Assembly (NCBI RefSeq): GCF_026344135.1
Contig: NZ_JAPKNA010000006.1
Coordinates: forward strand, 186,001 to 250,000
Direction of reading: 5' to 3'
Length of the DNA stretch: 64,000 bases
Source of the DNA: Alcaligenes parafaecalis
Lineage (GTDB): Bacteria > Pseudomonadota > Gammaproteobacteria > Burkholderiales > Burkholderiaceae_B
Every line of letters begins with the position of its first letter. Within the stretch, counting starts at the first letter, position 1. The position numbers and the translations under genes are program-made. The notes under the pieces are model-generated. The model did not search any database. It saw only the letters and a list, made by a program, of their open reading frames with translations, and was not told the DNA's origin. Of this stretch, positions 18,690 to 29,500 are shown piece by piece.

Positions 18690-19143
18690 CCTGCAGGCAC
18701 AATCTGACTAGGATCAATCGGCCCCAGAACCACATTTTGAGTCAAGATATTGGTCGAGAATTTGCAACTAGGCAAGGCAAGTTTGGGCAACTCGGGCACT
18801 TGCACTGTGCTGGTCAAAGCCGCCATGGGGTCCACGAATCCATTAATACAAAGCTGGGCATTAGCCGTGCCTTTTTGATTGGCTGTCATAACGAGGACTT
18901 TATTGGCTTCAGTAAAGGTCAGTTTGCCGCCTTTATATACCTTGTCATCAATAACCACCAGTTCAAAACTATAGAACTGGGCCAGCGTGTAACTGGCCGT
19001 CAGGTCTCGGGACCTGAAACAGCTCGTCGACTGCGCTTGAGCCTGGCCTACCCCATCAGCCAGACAAGGGGCGACATCAGCACTTTAGTCCACGCGAACA
19101 ACTGACGGGATAACTTCTGCTTCTTGAATAGATAGTTCCGCAT
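18690..19143 (-). pseudogene. Decayed fimbrial adhesin copy
   Basis: The minus strand from ATG at 19143 encodes a signal-peptide-like start that hits TAG near 19050. Shifting frame by one at a GGGG run continues as VGQAQAQSTSCF, then YSFELVVIDDKVYKGGKL and LPSCKFSTNILTQNVVLG. The latter parts align with the intact adhesin at 31617-32735 (YFKYEIVVIDAEKYKGGKL; APTCSSADLNRVV). Compared with that gene, about 100 residues between the first Cys and YSFELVV are missing and the C-terminal pilin domain is cut off before the next gene. It is therefore a frameshifted, internally deleted and truncated paralogue. Confidence 0.7.
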
Positions 19144-19523
19144 ATCGCGCTCCTCACTCACCAAAACTCGTTTTCGGCCCGGTTCCGAGCCAATTAATGA
19201 TGAGATTTTAAAAGCTCGACTCATTTAATTATTTGAAATTATTCCTAGAGTACTTTATTTTTTTTATTAGATACTCGACTCCAATCACACCCAATAGTCA
19301 AGAACTGCAAAATCAGCAAACAATCCACTTGACAGAAAACAATTAAAAAAAGCCCGCTCAATTAATAGGACCACATTTTAAGAATAGTCCTAAATCTTTT
19401 CCCCGATTGATTTCCTAAACTTCAATTGTGCCCAAACAGAGCACACTCCTGGGAACCTTAGAGCGCCCCAAGGCGTACAACAAGGTTGCTTCGTTTGTCC
19501 AACAATCGGAAGTCAAATCAATC
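19144..19523 (+). promoter_or_regulatory. AT-rich promoter region of the fimbrial operon
   Basis: This 380-base region is far richer in A and T than its surroundings, as is common for fimbrial promoters bound by nucleoid proteins. It holds a direct repeat CTCGACTC (19215 and 19274), a run of eight T at 19258-19265 and an RcsB-like box. A 6-base dyad (TAGGAC and GTCCTA, 15 bases apart) includes that box. No single core promoter stands out. Confidence 0.5.
19379..19392 (+). promoter_or_regulatory. RcsB-box-like site before the pilin gene
   Basis: TAAGAATAGTCCTA matches the enterobacterial RcsAB box TAAGAATATTCCTA at 13 of 14 positions. It lies 132 bases before the pilin ATG, and the RcsB-like regulator is encoded in the same operon. 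The reverse strand has the GACTATTC core shared with sites at 31546 and 32810. Confidence 0.6.
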
Positions 19524-20087
19524 ATGAAAAAGATCCTTTTCGGCCTCACTATCCTTTCCGCTTTTGCTGCTACCGGTGCCCAAGCCGAGCTCACGACTGC
19601 TGCCCGCGGCAACATCAACTTTGTAGGCAGCATCAACGCTGATAGCTGCACCGTGCGTTCTCCTGGTGCTTCCAGCTCTGGTGCCAACATGCTGGTCGAT
19701 ATGGGCCCTGTGTCGGCCAAGACTCTGGGCACTGAAGCGACGCCGGCTACCTCTGCTGGCGGCATCACATCGATCTCCAAAAACATCGATATGCAGATCG
19801 AATGTGCCACCGGCACCAAAGTTGAACTGAAGTTGGCTCCTACCACCACCTCCGGCAAGGGCATTGCAGTAACTGGCGGCGCACAAAACGTCCAGATCAT
19901 GCTGGTCAGCGACCAAACCATTCTGGACTTCACCAGCGGCACCGCCAAGCTGGAAGCTCCTTACGCTGACGGCGCCATCAACATTCCTCTGACCGCCTAC
20001 TACACCCGCAAGGCCGGTGCTGCAGTTGCTGATGTTGTCGGTGGCCAAGCCAACGCGACCGTTGCCTACGAGCTGTCTTACGAATAA
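19524..20087 (+). CDS. Fimbrial major subunit (type 1 family pilin)
   Basis: The 187-residue pilin has a signal peptide ending FAATGAQA at about residue 21. The mature protein begins with an alternating strand (LTTAARGNINFVGSI), the exposed donor strand region. Two Cys (SCTV and IECATG) form the usual pilin disulfide, and the C-terminus AYELSYE ends in the penultimate-Tyr motif recognised by the chaperone. It should polymerise as the fimbrial shaft. The start at 19524 is fixed by the signal peptide. It is the first gene of a six-gene plus-strand operon and is followed by a stable hairpin. Confidence 0.88.
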   Translation: MKKILFGLTILSAFAATGAQAELTTAARGNINFVGSINADSCTVRSPGASSSGANMLVDMGPVSAKTLGTEATPATSAGGITSISKNIDMQIECATGTKVELKLAPTTTSGKGIAVTGGAQNVQIMLVSDQTILDFTSGTAKLEAPYADGAINIPLTAYYTRKAGAAVADVVGGQANATVAYELSYE

Positions 20088-20100
20088 GGCTGCTGAACCA

Positions 20101-20127
20101 CTGGCGAAGGGTGATCCCTTTCGCCAG
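20101..20127 (+). other. Hairpin between pilin and chaperone genes
   Basis: CTGGCGAAGGG pairs with CCCTTTCGCCAG around TGAT, with one bulged base. There is no T run, so it is more likely to protect the pilin mRNA 3' end or attenuate transcription into the chaperone and usher genes than to end the transcript. Such a step gives the usual pilin excess. Confidence 0.5.
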
Positions 20128-20153
20128 ACCTAACCCCTCAAGGAGAATGAACC

Positions 20154-20909
20154 ATGTCTATCTTAACTTTCAAGAAACTGGCTTTTGGATGTCTGGCCCT
20201 GAGCGCTGCGCTGTTGAGCAACCAGGCCCAGGCATCCATCTCCTTGAGCGGTACCCGCCTGATCCTGCCCGAGAAGCAGCAAGAAGCTTCCATTGTGGTT
20301 CGCAACGACAATTCACCCATCCTGGTTCAGTCCTGGCTGGAAACGAATACCGATCACGATCAAGCAGAACTACCCTTTGCCATTACCCCGGCACTGGTCA
20401 AAGTGGCCCCTAACGGCCAGCAAGTGATGCGTGTGCTCTATGCCGGTGGTGAACAGGGCCTGCCTCGTGACCGCGAAACCGTGCTCTGGCTGAACATCCA
20501 GGAAATCCCGCAACAGAGTCCCGGTGACAATCAGCTGCAAATAGCCATTCGCCAACGCATCAAATTATTTTTCCGTCCTGACGGTTTACCCGGTTCAGCC
20601 GCCCAGGCCCCTGCCGATTTGCAGTGGTCCGTGGTCAACGCTCAGGGCGCACCTATGCTGGAGATCCACAACCCCAGCGCTTACCACGTGTCCATGTCCA
20701 CCCTGCGCACTGCCAAGGGCCAGGAAATGGAAGAGCCCGGCATGATTGCCCCTGGCCAGACCCGCCGCTTGCCCTTGGGTCGCTCCGGAGCACAAGACAC
20801 CTTGCAGTTTCGTGCGATCAGTGACTACGGCAGCGCCGATCCCTATGAAGTTCGCCTGAACGGCCAAAGCAAAGTTCAGGCCCGCGCCTTGAGCTCGGAC
20901 ACCCCGTAA
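20154..20909 (+). CDS. Periplasmic fimbrial chaperone (PapD family)
   Basis: The 251-residue protein has a signal peptide (cleavage near NQAQA-S) and two Ig-like domains. The conserved Arg in SGTRLIL and Lys in RIKLFFRP anchor the subunit C-terminus. RETVLWLNIQEIP is the edge-strand motif, with a short F1-G1 loop typical of the FGS class that serves rigid rod-like fimbriae. It folds pilins by donor-strand complementation and hands them to the usher. AAGGAG precedes the ATG. Confidence 0.93.
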   Translation: MSILTFKKLAFGCLALSAALLSNQAQASISLSGTRLILPEKQQEASIVVRNDNSPILVQSWLETNTDHDQAELPFAITPALVKVAPNGQQVMRVLYAGGEQGLPRDRETVLWLNIQEIPQQSPGDNQLQIAIRQRIKLFFRPDGLPGSAAQAPADLQWSVVNAQGAPMLEIHNPSAYHVSMSTLRTAKGQEMEEPGMIAPGQTRRLPLGRSGAQDTLQFRAISDYGSADPYEVRLNGQSKVQARALSSDTP

Positions 20910-20962
20910 GCCGGCGGCACGACCCGCCGCCCACTCCCCGCGTCTCACGTCTGACCCTTTCG

Positions 20963-20985
20963 GCTACTGGCACCCGGCCAGTAGC
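20963..20985 (+). other. Hairpin before the usher gene
   Basis: GCTACTGGC and GCCAGTAGC form a 9-bp stem with a 5-base loop. It ends one base before AGGAG and the in-frame TTG at 20994. It could tune usher translation or mark an mRNA processing point. Confidence 0.4.
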
Positions 20986-21038
20986 AGGAGCCCTTGCACG
21001 TCTTCAAATCGTCAATCACGCCCCCAGGGTGCAGAGTC

Positions 21039-23714
21039 ATGTTCACAAAAAACCATCTGTTCTGCCATCGCACTCATCCCATCAGCCGCCAGCCGCTGGC
21101 CGCGTTGCGGATTGCCTTGCTGCCCTGCATGGTATTTGCAGCTTGTGCTGCCCAGGCTCAGACGTCCTCCTCCGTTAACGTGCCCGCTCCCGAAGAAAAC
21201 AAGGCTAAGCCTGTACAAGTCGCTGCTCTGGATAGCGGCGATTCCATGGCATTTAACATGGCCTTCCTGCAAGGCAACGCCTCCACCGCTGACTTGCGCA
21301 CCTTACTCTCGAACAGCAACGTAGCTGAAGGCGTACAGCGCGTGGACCTGTACGTGAACCAGCAGCGTACCGGACGACGCGACATCACCTTCAAGCGCAA
21401 CCCGCGTACCGACGAAAACGAGCCCTGCTTTAACAAGGACATGCTCGATCAGATCGGGGTTGATCTGAGCAAACTGCCCACTCCGGTGTCGACTGAATCC
21501 ACCTGCTTGCGTCTGCCTGAGATTGTGCCCGACGCCACGGTGGTCTATGAAAGTGCCCAATTGCGTCTGCTGCTGAGCATCCCGCAGATCTACCTGAGCC
21601 CCAGCAAACGCGGTTATGTTGATCCTTCTTTGTGGGACTCGGGCCAGACGGCTGCCTTTGTGAACTACGGCGTCAATGTACGCCGCGATCAAAGTAAAGG
21701 CATGTCCTCCACCAACCACCTGAGCGCGGACCTGCGCATGGGTGTGAATATCGGCCCCTGGCGCGTACGCAACAACTCCTACTACACCTCGGGCACCAAT
21801 CGTTCCAGCTCCTTTACCAGCCAGAACACCTACGCCCAGCGCGATATCGTGGCCCTGAAAAGCCAATTGCTGGCTGGGCAAACGTATACCCGCTCGCCAC
21901 TGTTTGACAGTGTGCGTTTTATGGGTGTGCAAATGCTCTCGGACGAGGCTATGCGCCCCGACAGCGAGCAAGGCTACGCGCCGGTTATCCGTGGCACGGC
22001 CGAGAGCAATGCCACAGTAGAAGTGCGCCAGAACGGCTATGTGATCTACACCACCAACGTCGCCCCCGGTCCTTTTGCCATCAGTGACCTGGCACCCTCG
22101 GGCTCGAACGGTGATCTGGAAATCACTATTATCGAAGCCGATGGTTCGCGTCGCATCTTGCGCCAGGCATTCTCTGCACCGCCCTTGATGGTGCGTGAAG
22201 GCCGCCTGAGCTATGACATCGCCGCCGGTCAACTGCGCCTGAACGACGAAATGCAGGAGCGTCCCCACTTTGTCAGCGGCTCCATGCTGTATGGCGTCAG
22301 CGCCAACACCACCCTGGCCGCTGGGGTGCAAGTGTCCAAAGACTTCAATGCCTATTCCCTGGGGGTCGGCATGAATACCCAACTGGGTGCGGTCTCGCTG
22401 GATGCGACCCGCTCCACCAGTCGTGTCCAGGGCCAGCAATCCCAGGGCACCAGCATGAACCTGCGTTACAACAAGTTCATCGAGGCTACCGGCTCAAATG
22501 TATCCATCAATATGCGTCACGACTTGAGCCGTGGCTATCGCACCCTGGCCGATCACGTCACCGCCACTGAAGCGCCAGCGCACTTGCGCCTGTACGGTCA
22601 ACGTGATTCGCGCCAGCGTATCGATGCCAATATCAGCCAACCTGTAGGCGGTGGAAATCTGTACCTGAGCGCTTCCTACAACAAGAACTGGGAGAACAAC
22701 TCCTCCAACAGCTTGTCGGTGGGCTACAGCAACCATATCGGCAAGGTGAACTACAACCTGTCGTACACCCGTACCCGGAACCTGCAGTCTTCCTTTGGTC
22801 CTTCGCGCTCGCACGACAACGCTGTCATGCTGACTCTGAGCATTCCTCTGGGCAGCGGACAAAATGCACCGCAAAGCTTCACCACGGTCAGCCACGACAA
22901 TAGTGGCAATGCTGTCCAGGCCGGTGCCAGCGGCCTGCTGCCTACCGATCACGAGATCAGCTACGCCGTTGCTGGTGGCCGCAGTGCTGCCGGTGAAAGC
23001 AGCGCCTCGGTCAACGTGGGAACGGCAACCTCCTTTGCCCGCATGAATGCCGGCTACTCTTATGGCAGTCAGCACAGCTCCGGCAATTTCTCGGCCAATG
23101 GTTCGGTTGTCGCGCATAGCGGTGGGGTGAATCTGGGGCAGGCGCTGGGTGAGACCATCATGCTGGCCAAAGTGGAGCCGCCTGTAGCCGGGGTAGGCGT
23201 GTCCAGCCACGCTGGTGTCAAGACCGGCTCGAACGGCTACGCCATCATCCCCAATGCCACCCCCTACCGCAGTAACCACGTCAGCCTGGATACACGCAAC
23301 GCCCCGCGCAATGCCGAATTCGACAACACCGTACAGCAAATCGTCCCTACCCGCGGTGCGGTTGCCCTAGCCACCTTCAAGGCCGAGGTCGGTTACCGCG
23401 TACAGTTTGAATTGCGCGATGAACAAGGTGCAGCTTTGCCCTTTGGCGCCATGGTGCGGGATGCCGTCGGCCAGCAACTGGGCATGACCGACCCGCGTGG
23501 CCGTATTCTGACCATGATCTCCCCTGAACAAATGCGCGGCTATCTGGATATCAGCCGTAACGGCCAGTTGTGTCGTGCCCGCTACGAGCTGGCCGAACAA
23601 GCCGAGAGCCTGAACTATCAGTTGCTTCGCCTGAACTGTGTCAAGCGTGAACCCGATCCCATGCTGCCCGGCGATCTGGCCAAACAGGGCGCAAACCAGG
23701 ACGGAACAGCATGA
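21039..23714 (+). CDS. Outer membrane fimbrial usher (PapC/FimD family)
   Basis: The 891-residue protein has a signal peptide (AACAAQAQ) after a long basic n-region, then the usher N-terminal domain (about 60-190, starting FNMAFLQGNASTADL, with the paired Cys ECFN-type and STCLRL), the 24-strand pore with plug, and two C-terminal domains ending in a Cys pair (GQLCRARYE and LLRLNC). It secretes and assembles the pilins. The start is uncertain: ATG at 21039 is chosen, but TTG at 20994 follows AGGAG by three bases and would add 15 residues. Its stop overlaps the next gene as ATGA. Confidence 0.93.
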   Translation: MFTKNHLFCHRTHPISRQPLAALRIALLPCMVFAACAAQAQTSSSVNVPAPEENKAKPVQVAALDSGDSMAFNMAFLQGNASTADLRTLLSNSNVAEGVQRVDLYVNQQRTGRRDITFKRNPRTDENEPCFNKDMLDQIGVDLSKLPTPVSTESTCLRLPEIVPDATVVYESAQLRLLLSIPQIYLSPSKRGYVDPSLWDSGQTAAFVNYGVNVRRDQSKGMSSTNHLSADLRMGVNIGPWRVRNNSYYTSGTNRSSSFTSQNTYAQRDIVALKSQLLAGQTYTRSPLFDSVRFMGVQMLSDEAMRPDSEQGYAPVIRGTAESNATVEVRQNGYVIYTTNVAPGPFAISDLAPSGSNGDLEITIIEADGSRRILRQAFSAPPLMVREGRLSYDIAAGQLRLNDEMQERPHFVSGSMLYGVSANTTLAAGVQVSKDFNAYSLGVGMNTQLGAVSLDATRSTSRVQGQQSQGTSMNLRYNKFIEATGSNVSINMRHDLSRGYRTLADHVTATEAPAHLRLYGQRDSRQRIDANISQPVGGGNLYLSASYNKNWENNSSNSLSVGYSNHIGKVNYNLSYTRTRNLQSSFGPSRSHDNAVMLTLSIPLGSGQNAPQSFTTVSHDNSGNAVQAGASGLLPTDHEISYAVAGGRSAAGESSASVNVGTATSFARMNAGYSYGSQHSSGNFSANGSVVAHSGGVNLGQALGETIMLAKVEPPVAGVGVSSHAGVKTGSNGYAIIPNATPYRSNHVSLDTRNAPRNAEFDNTVQQIVPTRGAVALATFKAEVGYRVQFELRDEQGAALPFGAMVRDAVGQQLGMTDPRGRILTMISPEQMRGYLDISRNGQLCRARYELAEQAESLNYQLLRLNCVKREPDPMLPGDLAKQGANQDGTA

Positions 23715-26503
23715 GGACCGTTCAGCTAACAGGCAGCCCCATGCGAGAGAACCTGCCCTGCATGCAGGTTCCTCGCTTTCCCAGCGTCTTGCTGGGTGCC
23801 TTGTCCTTAATCCTTATCCTGTGTGCCTCTTTGGGCACCGGGGCATATTTGTATGCATCGGCTACGCACCTGATTTCCGAGTATCGTCGGCAACTGAACG
23901 GCGCAGCCGACCACGCCCAATTATTTTTTGACCAGCGTGAGGTCCTGCTGCGCGCCGTGGCCGCGGCTGCGGTTTCTCCCGACACGGTGCTGCTCTCATC
24001 CAATAGTCACAATCTGGAGGCGCTCGACACGCCGAACAATGGCTCACCTGATCGCTATACCTTCTTGCTGACGCGCCGCCATTGGAATGCCATTCATCGA
24101 ACAGGCACCCTACGCTACAGCGAGTTAAACCCCGCGCGGGACTACCGCCTGGAGAGCGACGGCCAGCGTCTGCACTGGGAACCACAAGTGGATGCCCTGG
24201 CCACGCGTCTAAGTACCATCAATAAAGAACCTCATGCTCGTCAGGTTTCCGTACTCTGGCTGCATCAGGACAATGACGCCCTTTCACAACTGGTTGCCTA
24301 TACGCCCGTCGATCGAGATAATCGCCAGGGGGCCTGGCTGGGCCTGGAATTAAACAACATCGATCAGGTCCTAACCTTGACACCTCCACCAACCGGGACG
24401 GAGTACATTCTGTTCGATGTCCGCGGGCAAGCAGTCTTGTACAGCAGCGCTCCACCCGATGCTTCTGAATTGCGCTGGGTGCAACAAGACTATTTCGGTT
24501 TTGATGGCAAAGGCTGGCCCAAACATATCATCCTGAGCAAGTCCATTGGGACGGGCGGCCTGCGAGTACTCTACGCCCTGCCAACCAGGCAGTTGTTGCA
24601 CGATGGCCGCAACGCCTTGATTACGGCCTTGCTGACCCTCACGGTCTTTACCACCGTTGTTCTGGTCGGCGCTTCCCTAATCCGGAGGCGCTTGTTGCTG
24701 CCTGCTCGCCAGCAGCAACAAAGCCTGGTCGATAGCGTGTCCTTGAATCGCAAGCTGGTTGCCATGGCTCCTGTCGGCCTGGCCCTGGTCGACGCACAAG
24801 GTAAAGTGGTTTTTCAAGAAAACCTGCAGGCACGCACCTGGATGCAAGGTGATGATCAATGGCGTACGCGCTTACCCGGTGAGCATGAGCCAAGCGCATG
24901 CACCGACGTTACCCTGAAGGATGGCCGCAGTGTACGTGTACATGCCATCAGCTTGAATTACCGCGGACATCCTGCGGCCCTGTGCTCCATTATTGACGTC
25001 ACCACTGAAAAGGCCGAAGAGGCTGCCCTGCGCCACTCCCGCAAACTGGCGGAGAACGCCAATATCGCCAAAACTCAATTCCTGACCACCATGAGTCATG
25101 AAATCCGCACGCCCCTGTACGGAATTCTAGGGACGCTGGAGCTACTGTCTCTGTCCGAAAAACAACAACACCCTTCGCCCTATCTGGACACCTTGCGCCG
25201 CTCGGCCGAAACGCTGTTCCGAGTAGTAGGTGAGTCGCTGGACTTGTCCCGTATTGAAGCGGGGCACGTGACCCTGGAACCGCGCGAGTTCTGTGCGCAG
25301 GAGCAGGTGGATGAAATTATTGCAGCGTTTGCTGCAACCGCACAAAACAAGGGCTTGCTACTATATTCCATCACCCCTGTCAGGGCCTTGGTCCCCACTA
25401 TCGGTGACCCCCTGAAGATTCGCCAGATTCTGAGCAACCTGATCAGCAATGCCATCAAGTTCACCACTTCTGGCCATGTGGTGCTGCGTCTGCATACTGA
25501 GCCCCAGCCGGGTAATCGCTTGTCACTGCGGTTTCAGATTACGGACTCCGGACAGGGCATCAGTGCAGAGGTTCTGCCCAAACTATTCCTGCCCTATTTC
25601 AGTCTTAACGAAGGCGGCACCAACAAGCAGCCTGGCACGGGTCTGGGCTTGCCCATTTGTCAGCGCCTGGCCAGCCTGATGGGTGGCTCCCTGTCCGTGG
25701 TCAGTGAACCGGGCCTGGGCACCAGTATCACGTTCGAAGTGATTTTGCCTGTGGCCTCACCGCCCGGCACAGCTCCGACGCCCGGATCCCAATTGGCGTT
25801 CCGCCCCGTCTATGTGACTGGAGACATCCCGGAAATTGTCTCCAACGTCAGCAAATGGCTCCGTCATTGGGGTGCCTATGCCCTGCCCTACACCGGACAA
25901 GTCGCCAAACCGGGGGCTGTACTGGTGCATAGCTGGCCGTCTTTTGCCACCAGTACACCTGAGTGGACAGGCCGCCAGGTCATGGTTCAACCCAATACCC
26001 AGACCCAAGCCCCTCAAGCCGACAATCCCGACCGCTTCTACACCGCCTCGACTGCCATGGAACATATCATGCAAGCGGTGCAGCAGGCTCAAGCGCTGGA
26101 TTGCGCGCCCCAGCCGGCCAAAGAGGCATTAAAGCCTTCCATGCGCACCCAACATGTACTGGTCGTGGATGACAACCCGGTTAACCGGCAAATTCTTCAG
26201 GAGCAATTGACTTTGTTGGGCTGCACTACTCATCTGGAAGCCAGCGGCGAAGCCGCCTTGACACTGGCAAACAAAGATCAATTTGATATTGTGTTTACAG
26301 ACCTGTTCATGCCCGGCATGGACGGCTACTCTCTGGCCCGTGCCCTGCGCGCGGAAGGGTACCAGGGACGCATTATTGGCATTACCGCCAATGCCATTTT
26401 GGATAAAGACAAAGAATGGTCCGCTGCAGGTATGGATGCCCTGCTGATCAAACCTCTGCCCATGGCCACCTTGCGCGATAGCCTGCAGCCTCCGACCCTC
26501 TAA
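23711..26503 (+). CDS. Hybrid sensor histidine kinase without HPt domain (RcsC-like)
   Basis: The 930-residue inner membrane sensor has two membrane segments (about 27-48 and 300-322) around a periplasmic sensor region of about 250 residues. A short PAS-like segment follows (MAPVGLALVDAQGKVVF), then HisKA with the phospho-acceptor His in SHEIRTPLYG (about 463), and HATPase_c with NLISNAIKFT and GTGLGLPI. A degenerate receiver-like linker leads to a C-terminal receiver with DD in VLVVDDNPVN, the acceptor Asp in VFTDLFMPGMDG (about 863) and the conserved Lys in LLIKPL. It lacks an HPt, so phosphate must pass through another protein, presumably the next kinase. It overlaps the usher stop. Confidence 0.9.
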   Translation: MRTVQLTGSPMRENLPCMQVPRFPSVLLGALSLILILCASLGTGAYLYASATHLISEYRRQLNGAADHAQLFFDQREVLLRAVAAAAVSPDTVLLSSNSHNLEALDTPNNGSPDRYTFLLTRRHWNAIHRTGTLRYSELNPARDYRLESDGQRLHWEPQVDALATRLSTINKEPHARQVSVLWLHQDNDALSQLVAYTPVDRDNRQGAWLGLELNNIDQVLTLTPPPTGTEYILFDVRGQAVLYSSAPPDASELRWVQQDYFGFDGKGWPKHIILSKSIGTGGLRVLYALPTRQLLHDGRNALITALLTLTVFTTVVLVGASLIRRRLLLPARQQQQSLVDSVSLNRKLVAMAPVGLALVDAQGKVVFQENLQARTWMQGDDQWRTRLPGEHEPSACTDVTLKDGRSVRVHAISLNYRGHPAALCSIIDVTTEKAEEAALRHSRKLAENANIAKTQFLTTMSHEIRTPLYGILGTLELLSLSEKQQHPSPYLDTLRRSAETLFRVVGESLDLSRIEAGHVTLEPREFCAQEQVDEIIAAFAATAQNKGLLLYSITPVRALVPTIGDPLKIRQILSNLISNAIKFTTSGHVVLRLHTEPQPGNRLSLRFQITDSGQGISAEVLPKLFLPYFSLNEGGTNKQPGTGLGLPICQRLASLMGGSLSVVSEPGLGTSITFEVILPVASPPGTAPTPGSQLAFRPVYVTGDIPEIVSNVSKWLRHWGAYALPYTGQVAKPGAVLVHSWPSFATSTPEWTGRQVMVQPNTQTQAPQADNPDRFYTASTAMEHIMQAVQQAQALDCAPQPAKEALKPSMRTQHVLVVDDNPVNRQILQEQLTLLGCTTHLEASGEAALTLANKDQFDIVFTDLFMPGMDGYSLARALRAEGYQGRIIGITANAILDKDKEWSAAGMDALLIKPLPMATLRDSLQPPTL

Positions 26504-26599
26504 ACCAGCCCGATTACCCACAAATGCTACGTCGCTACCGCGGCGCAGGGCGGTATGATACGGCAGGAATTGCCCAAATCGGCGACCTCACGGAGAACC

Positions 26600-29500
26600 A
26601 TGGCCAACTCACCTTTTAATCGTATGACGCGACGCTCGCGTGGACACACGCGACTATTGCTCAGCGTTATTCCTGTTTCCTTCGTTTTGCTGGGCGCTCT
26701 GGTCGTCGGCGGCCAGCATTTTTTTAGCCAGGAGCGCCATCGTCTGAAATCCGATTTCGCCGTGACGGTGGCCTATATCCACGAACAGGAACGATTTTTG
26801 GCGCAGCTCAAGGCTGATGCTGCCAAACTGCAGGCCGGGCCAGAGCCGGAACCACCGCCGGTAGAAAGCGGCCGCTCCGTGAATATCTGGCGGCCCACCG
26901 CCAGCGTCTCCTTTTCCATGATTTGCGAGCAGCACTGCCGCGCCCCCAAAGAGGCCTACGGAACCTTGGGGGCCGATCTGGCCGACAGCTTTGCGTCCTT
27001 TTGGGCCAGATCCTACTTCCCGTCCGGCTACTTGTTCCTGTTCCATCCCGACATGGAGGACAGCCTGAGCATTCCGGAGCTGGAATCCTCCCGCACGGAT
27101 ACGGTCTTGCCCATTGCGTCGCACAAGGAAGCACGTGAACATATTCAACCGTCAAGCACTCCCTTATCCGGCCCGCAGCCGGTGAAATGGGTTTCCTTGC
27201 CCGAGCACCCTTTGCATATGCTGGGCATCATCCCGATTGCCTTGCCCGGCCTGCCCGTACCGGGTGCAGACCCTGCCCGATTCCAGGCCATGAGTCTGTT
27301 TGACAAGGGCAGGTTGCGGGAATTTTTCAATCAGTCCGAAGCACCTGTCGGCTATCGGTTCTGGCTGCACCATACCCAGCAGGGATTGCTGATCGGTAAA
27401 AACGACTCCCCTGATTTGCAGCACGATGGTTTTAGCATCAGTTGGCGGGGCCTGGCCTTTCAAATGAGCGATCCCTCCGGTACCTGGACAGGGCGCTACC
27501 TGATCAGCCCCAGTCAGTTGCTGAACAGCACGTGGGTGCCCCTGGGCACGGTCGCATTTTTATTGTTGAGTTTGCTGGGCGGCATGGCTTATGCCCGCTG
27601 GTACGGGCGCCGTGTGGTGGAACCAGCACGTCAGGCCCAACGTGCGCTGCTGGAGAGCCGGGACTTCAACCGCAGCATTATTGCTACTTCGCCGGTAGCC
27701 CTGTGCGTGATCAACAAAGAAAGGCGACAGATTATTTTTGGCAATGCCCAGGCCCTGGAATGGCTGGGGCTGGATGCGGGGGATGTAGTACCTGAACAGG
27801 CACCCCTGGCCTTAGCCCTGAACGCCTTGCAGCAACAGGGAGCGCAGGCCACCGAAGGCAAAGTAGATTTAGCAGATGGACGCAGCCTGCATTTGGCCTG
27901 CGCACCCAGCCGCTATCATGAGCAGGACGTTCTGCTGTGTGTGTTGATGGACCTGACGGCACAAGAAGAAATCCAGCGTGAACTGCAACGCGCGCGCGCG
28001 GCCGCCGATGAAGCCAGTACGGCCAAGTCCGCTTTCCTGGCCACGATGAGTCATGAGATTCGCACGCCCCTGTACGGAGTTTTGGGCTCCCTGGAGTTGC
28101 TGTCCATGACCGAATTAAATAGCCAGCAACATCAACAGGTAGACCGAATTCAAGGTGCCTCGCGCCAGTTGTTGCAGATCATCAGTGACATTCTGGATAT
28201 CAGCCGGATTGAGGCGGGCCAGACCCATGTGCAATCTGTGCCCCTGGACCCGGTTGCTTTAGTACAGGATTGCACCGCCACCTATACCGCCATGGCCCAG
28301 CAAAAAAACCTGCTGCTGTTTTGCCGTGTAGACCCGGATGTACCCCCTTGCGTCTTAGGCGATCCACTACACATACGTCAGATCCTGAGCAATCTGATCA
28401 GCAATGCCATCAAGTTCACCCAGGCCGGCCACATTATTGTGCGATTGCGTCTTGAGCAAATTGCCCAAGGCAAAGCCCAATTAATGTTTCAGGTGGCTGA
28501 CAGTGGTGTGGGCATTGAGCACGAACGACAGGACAAACTGTTTACCCCCTTTTATGTCGCCCATGCGGGCGAGCACACCATACGCGGAGCTGGCTTGGGC
28601 CTGTCCATCTGTGCCCGTCTGGCCGAACTGATGAACAGTCAGATTCAGTTAACCAGTGAGCCAGGACTGGGCAGCAGTTTCTCCTTTACGCTGAACCTGG
28701 ACATAGAGCCAAAAGCGATCGAAACCCGCCCTGCCCCAAACCTGCATGGCATGAAGCTGCATGTGCGAACACCCCATGCCGAATTGTCCGAGTCGATCTG
28801 CAATTGGCTCATCCGCTGGAATGCCCAGGCACAAGCCCTGCTGCCCAACAATTCCCTGACAGGACAGGCCGAGGAGATCTTGCTGGATGTGATGATGCCC
28901 GGCAGCAAGCCGGTGCCTCATTGGCTCGGCCCCTACGTCAGTGTCTCGGCACGCGATGGCAGTAGCACCTTGCCCGAGGCGGATGGCACCAGTCCCGAAA
29001 GCATCGCCCTCTCCCTGGAGCACTGGCAGGCACAACAACACACCACGCCTGCTCAGATCATGGAGTCCGCGCCACCCGCCAAAGCAGCGATCAAGCCCCC
29101 CAGTCGCCCTGGCCTGCATGTGCTGGTCGCAGAAGACAACCCGCTCAATCAGGCGACCTTGCGTGAACAGTTGGAACGTTTGGGATACCAGGTGACCCTG
29201 GCTCAAGATGGCGAAGAAGCCTTGAGTCTTTGGGATGGCAACATCCATGATCTGCTGCTGACAGACGTCAATATGCCCAACATGACGGGCTACGAGTTGG
29301 CCCGACGTCTGCGTGCTCAAGGCATGAATGCACCCATCATTGGTATTACCGCCAACGCCATGCGCGACGAAGCCCAGCGCTGTACGCAGAGCGGCATGAA
29401 TGCATGCCTGGTCAAGCCCATGAATCTGGCCACCCTGAGCAGTCTGCTGGAATCGTTAGCCCGCTCACCTGTGCCCAAACGCTACCGGGAGATTTTCCGC

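Noticed and set aside
18356..18958. 200-codon minus-strand frame as an intact gene
   Set aside because: Only its first third resembles the adhesin. The rest is antisense to the upstream hypothetical gene, and the true 5' end is frameshifted, so it was called a pseudogene.
19258..19265. Run of eight T in the fimbrial promoter as a phase-variation switch
   Set aside because: Short T runs are common in AT-rich DNA. It is not placed in a recognisable promoter spacer, and no invertible repeats flank it.
21303..22439. Long minus-strand frames opposite the usher gene
   Set aside because: They are antisense shadows of the usher with no domain content.
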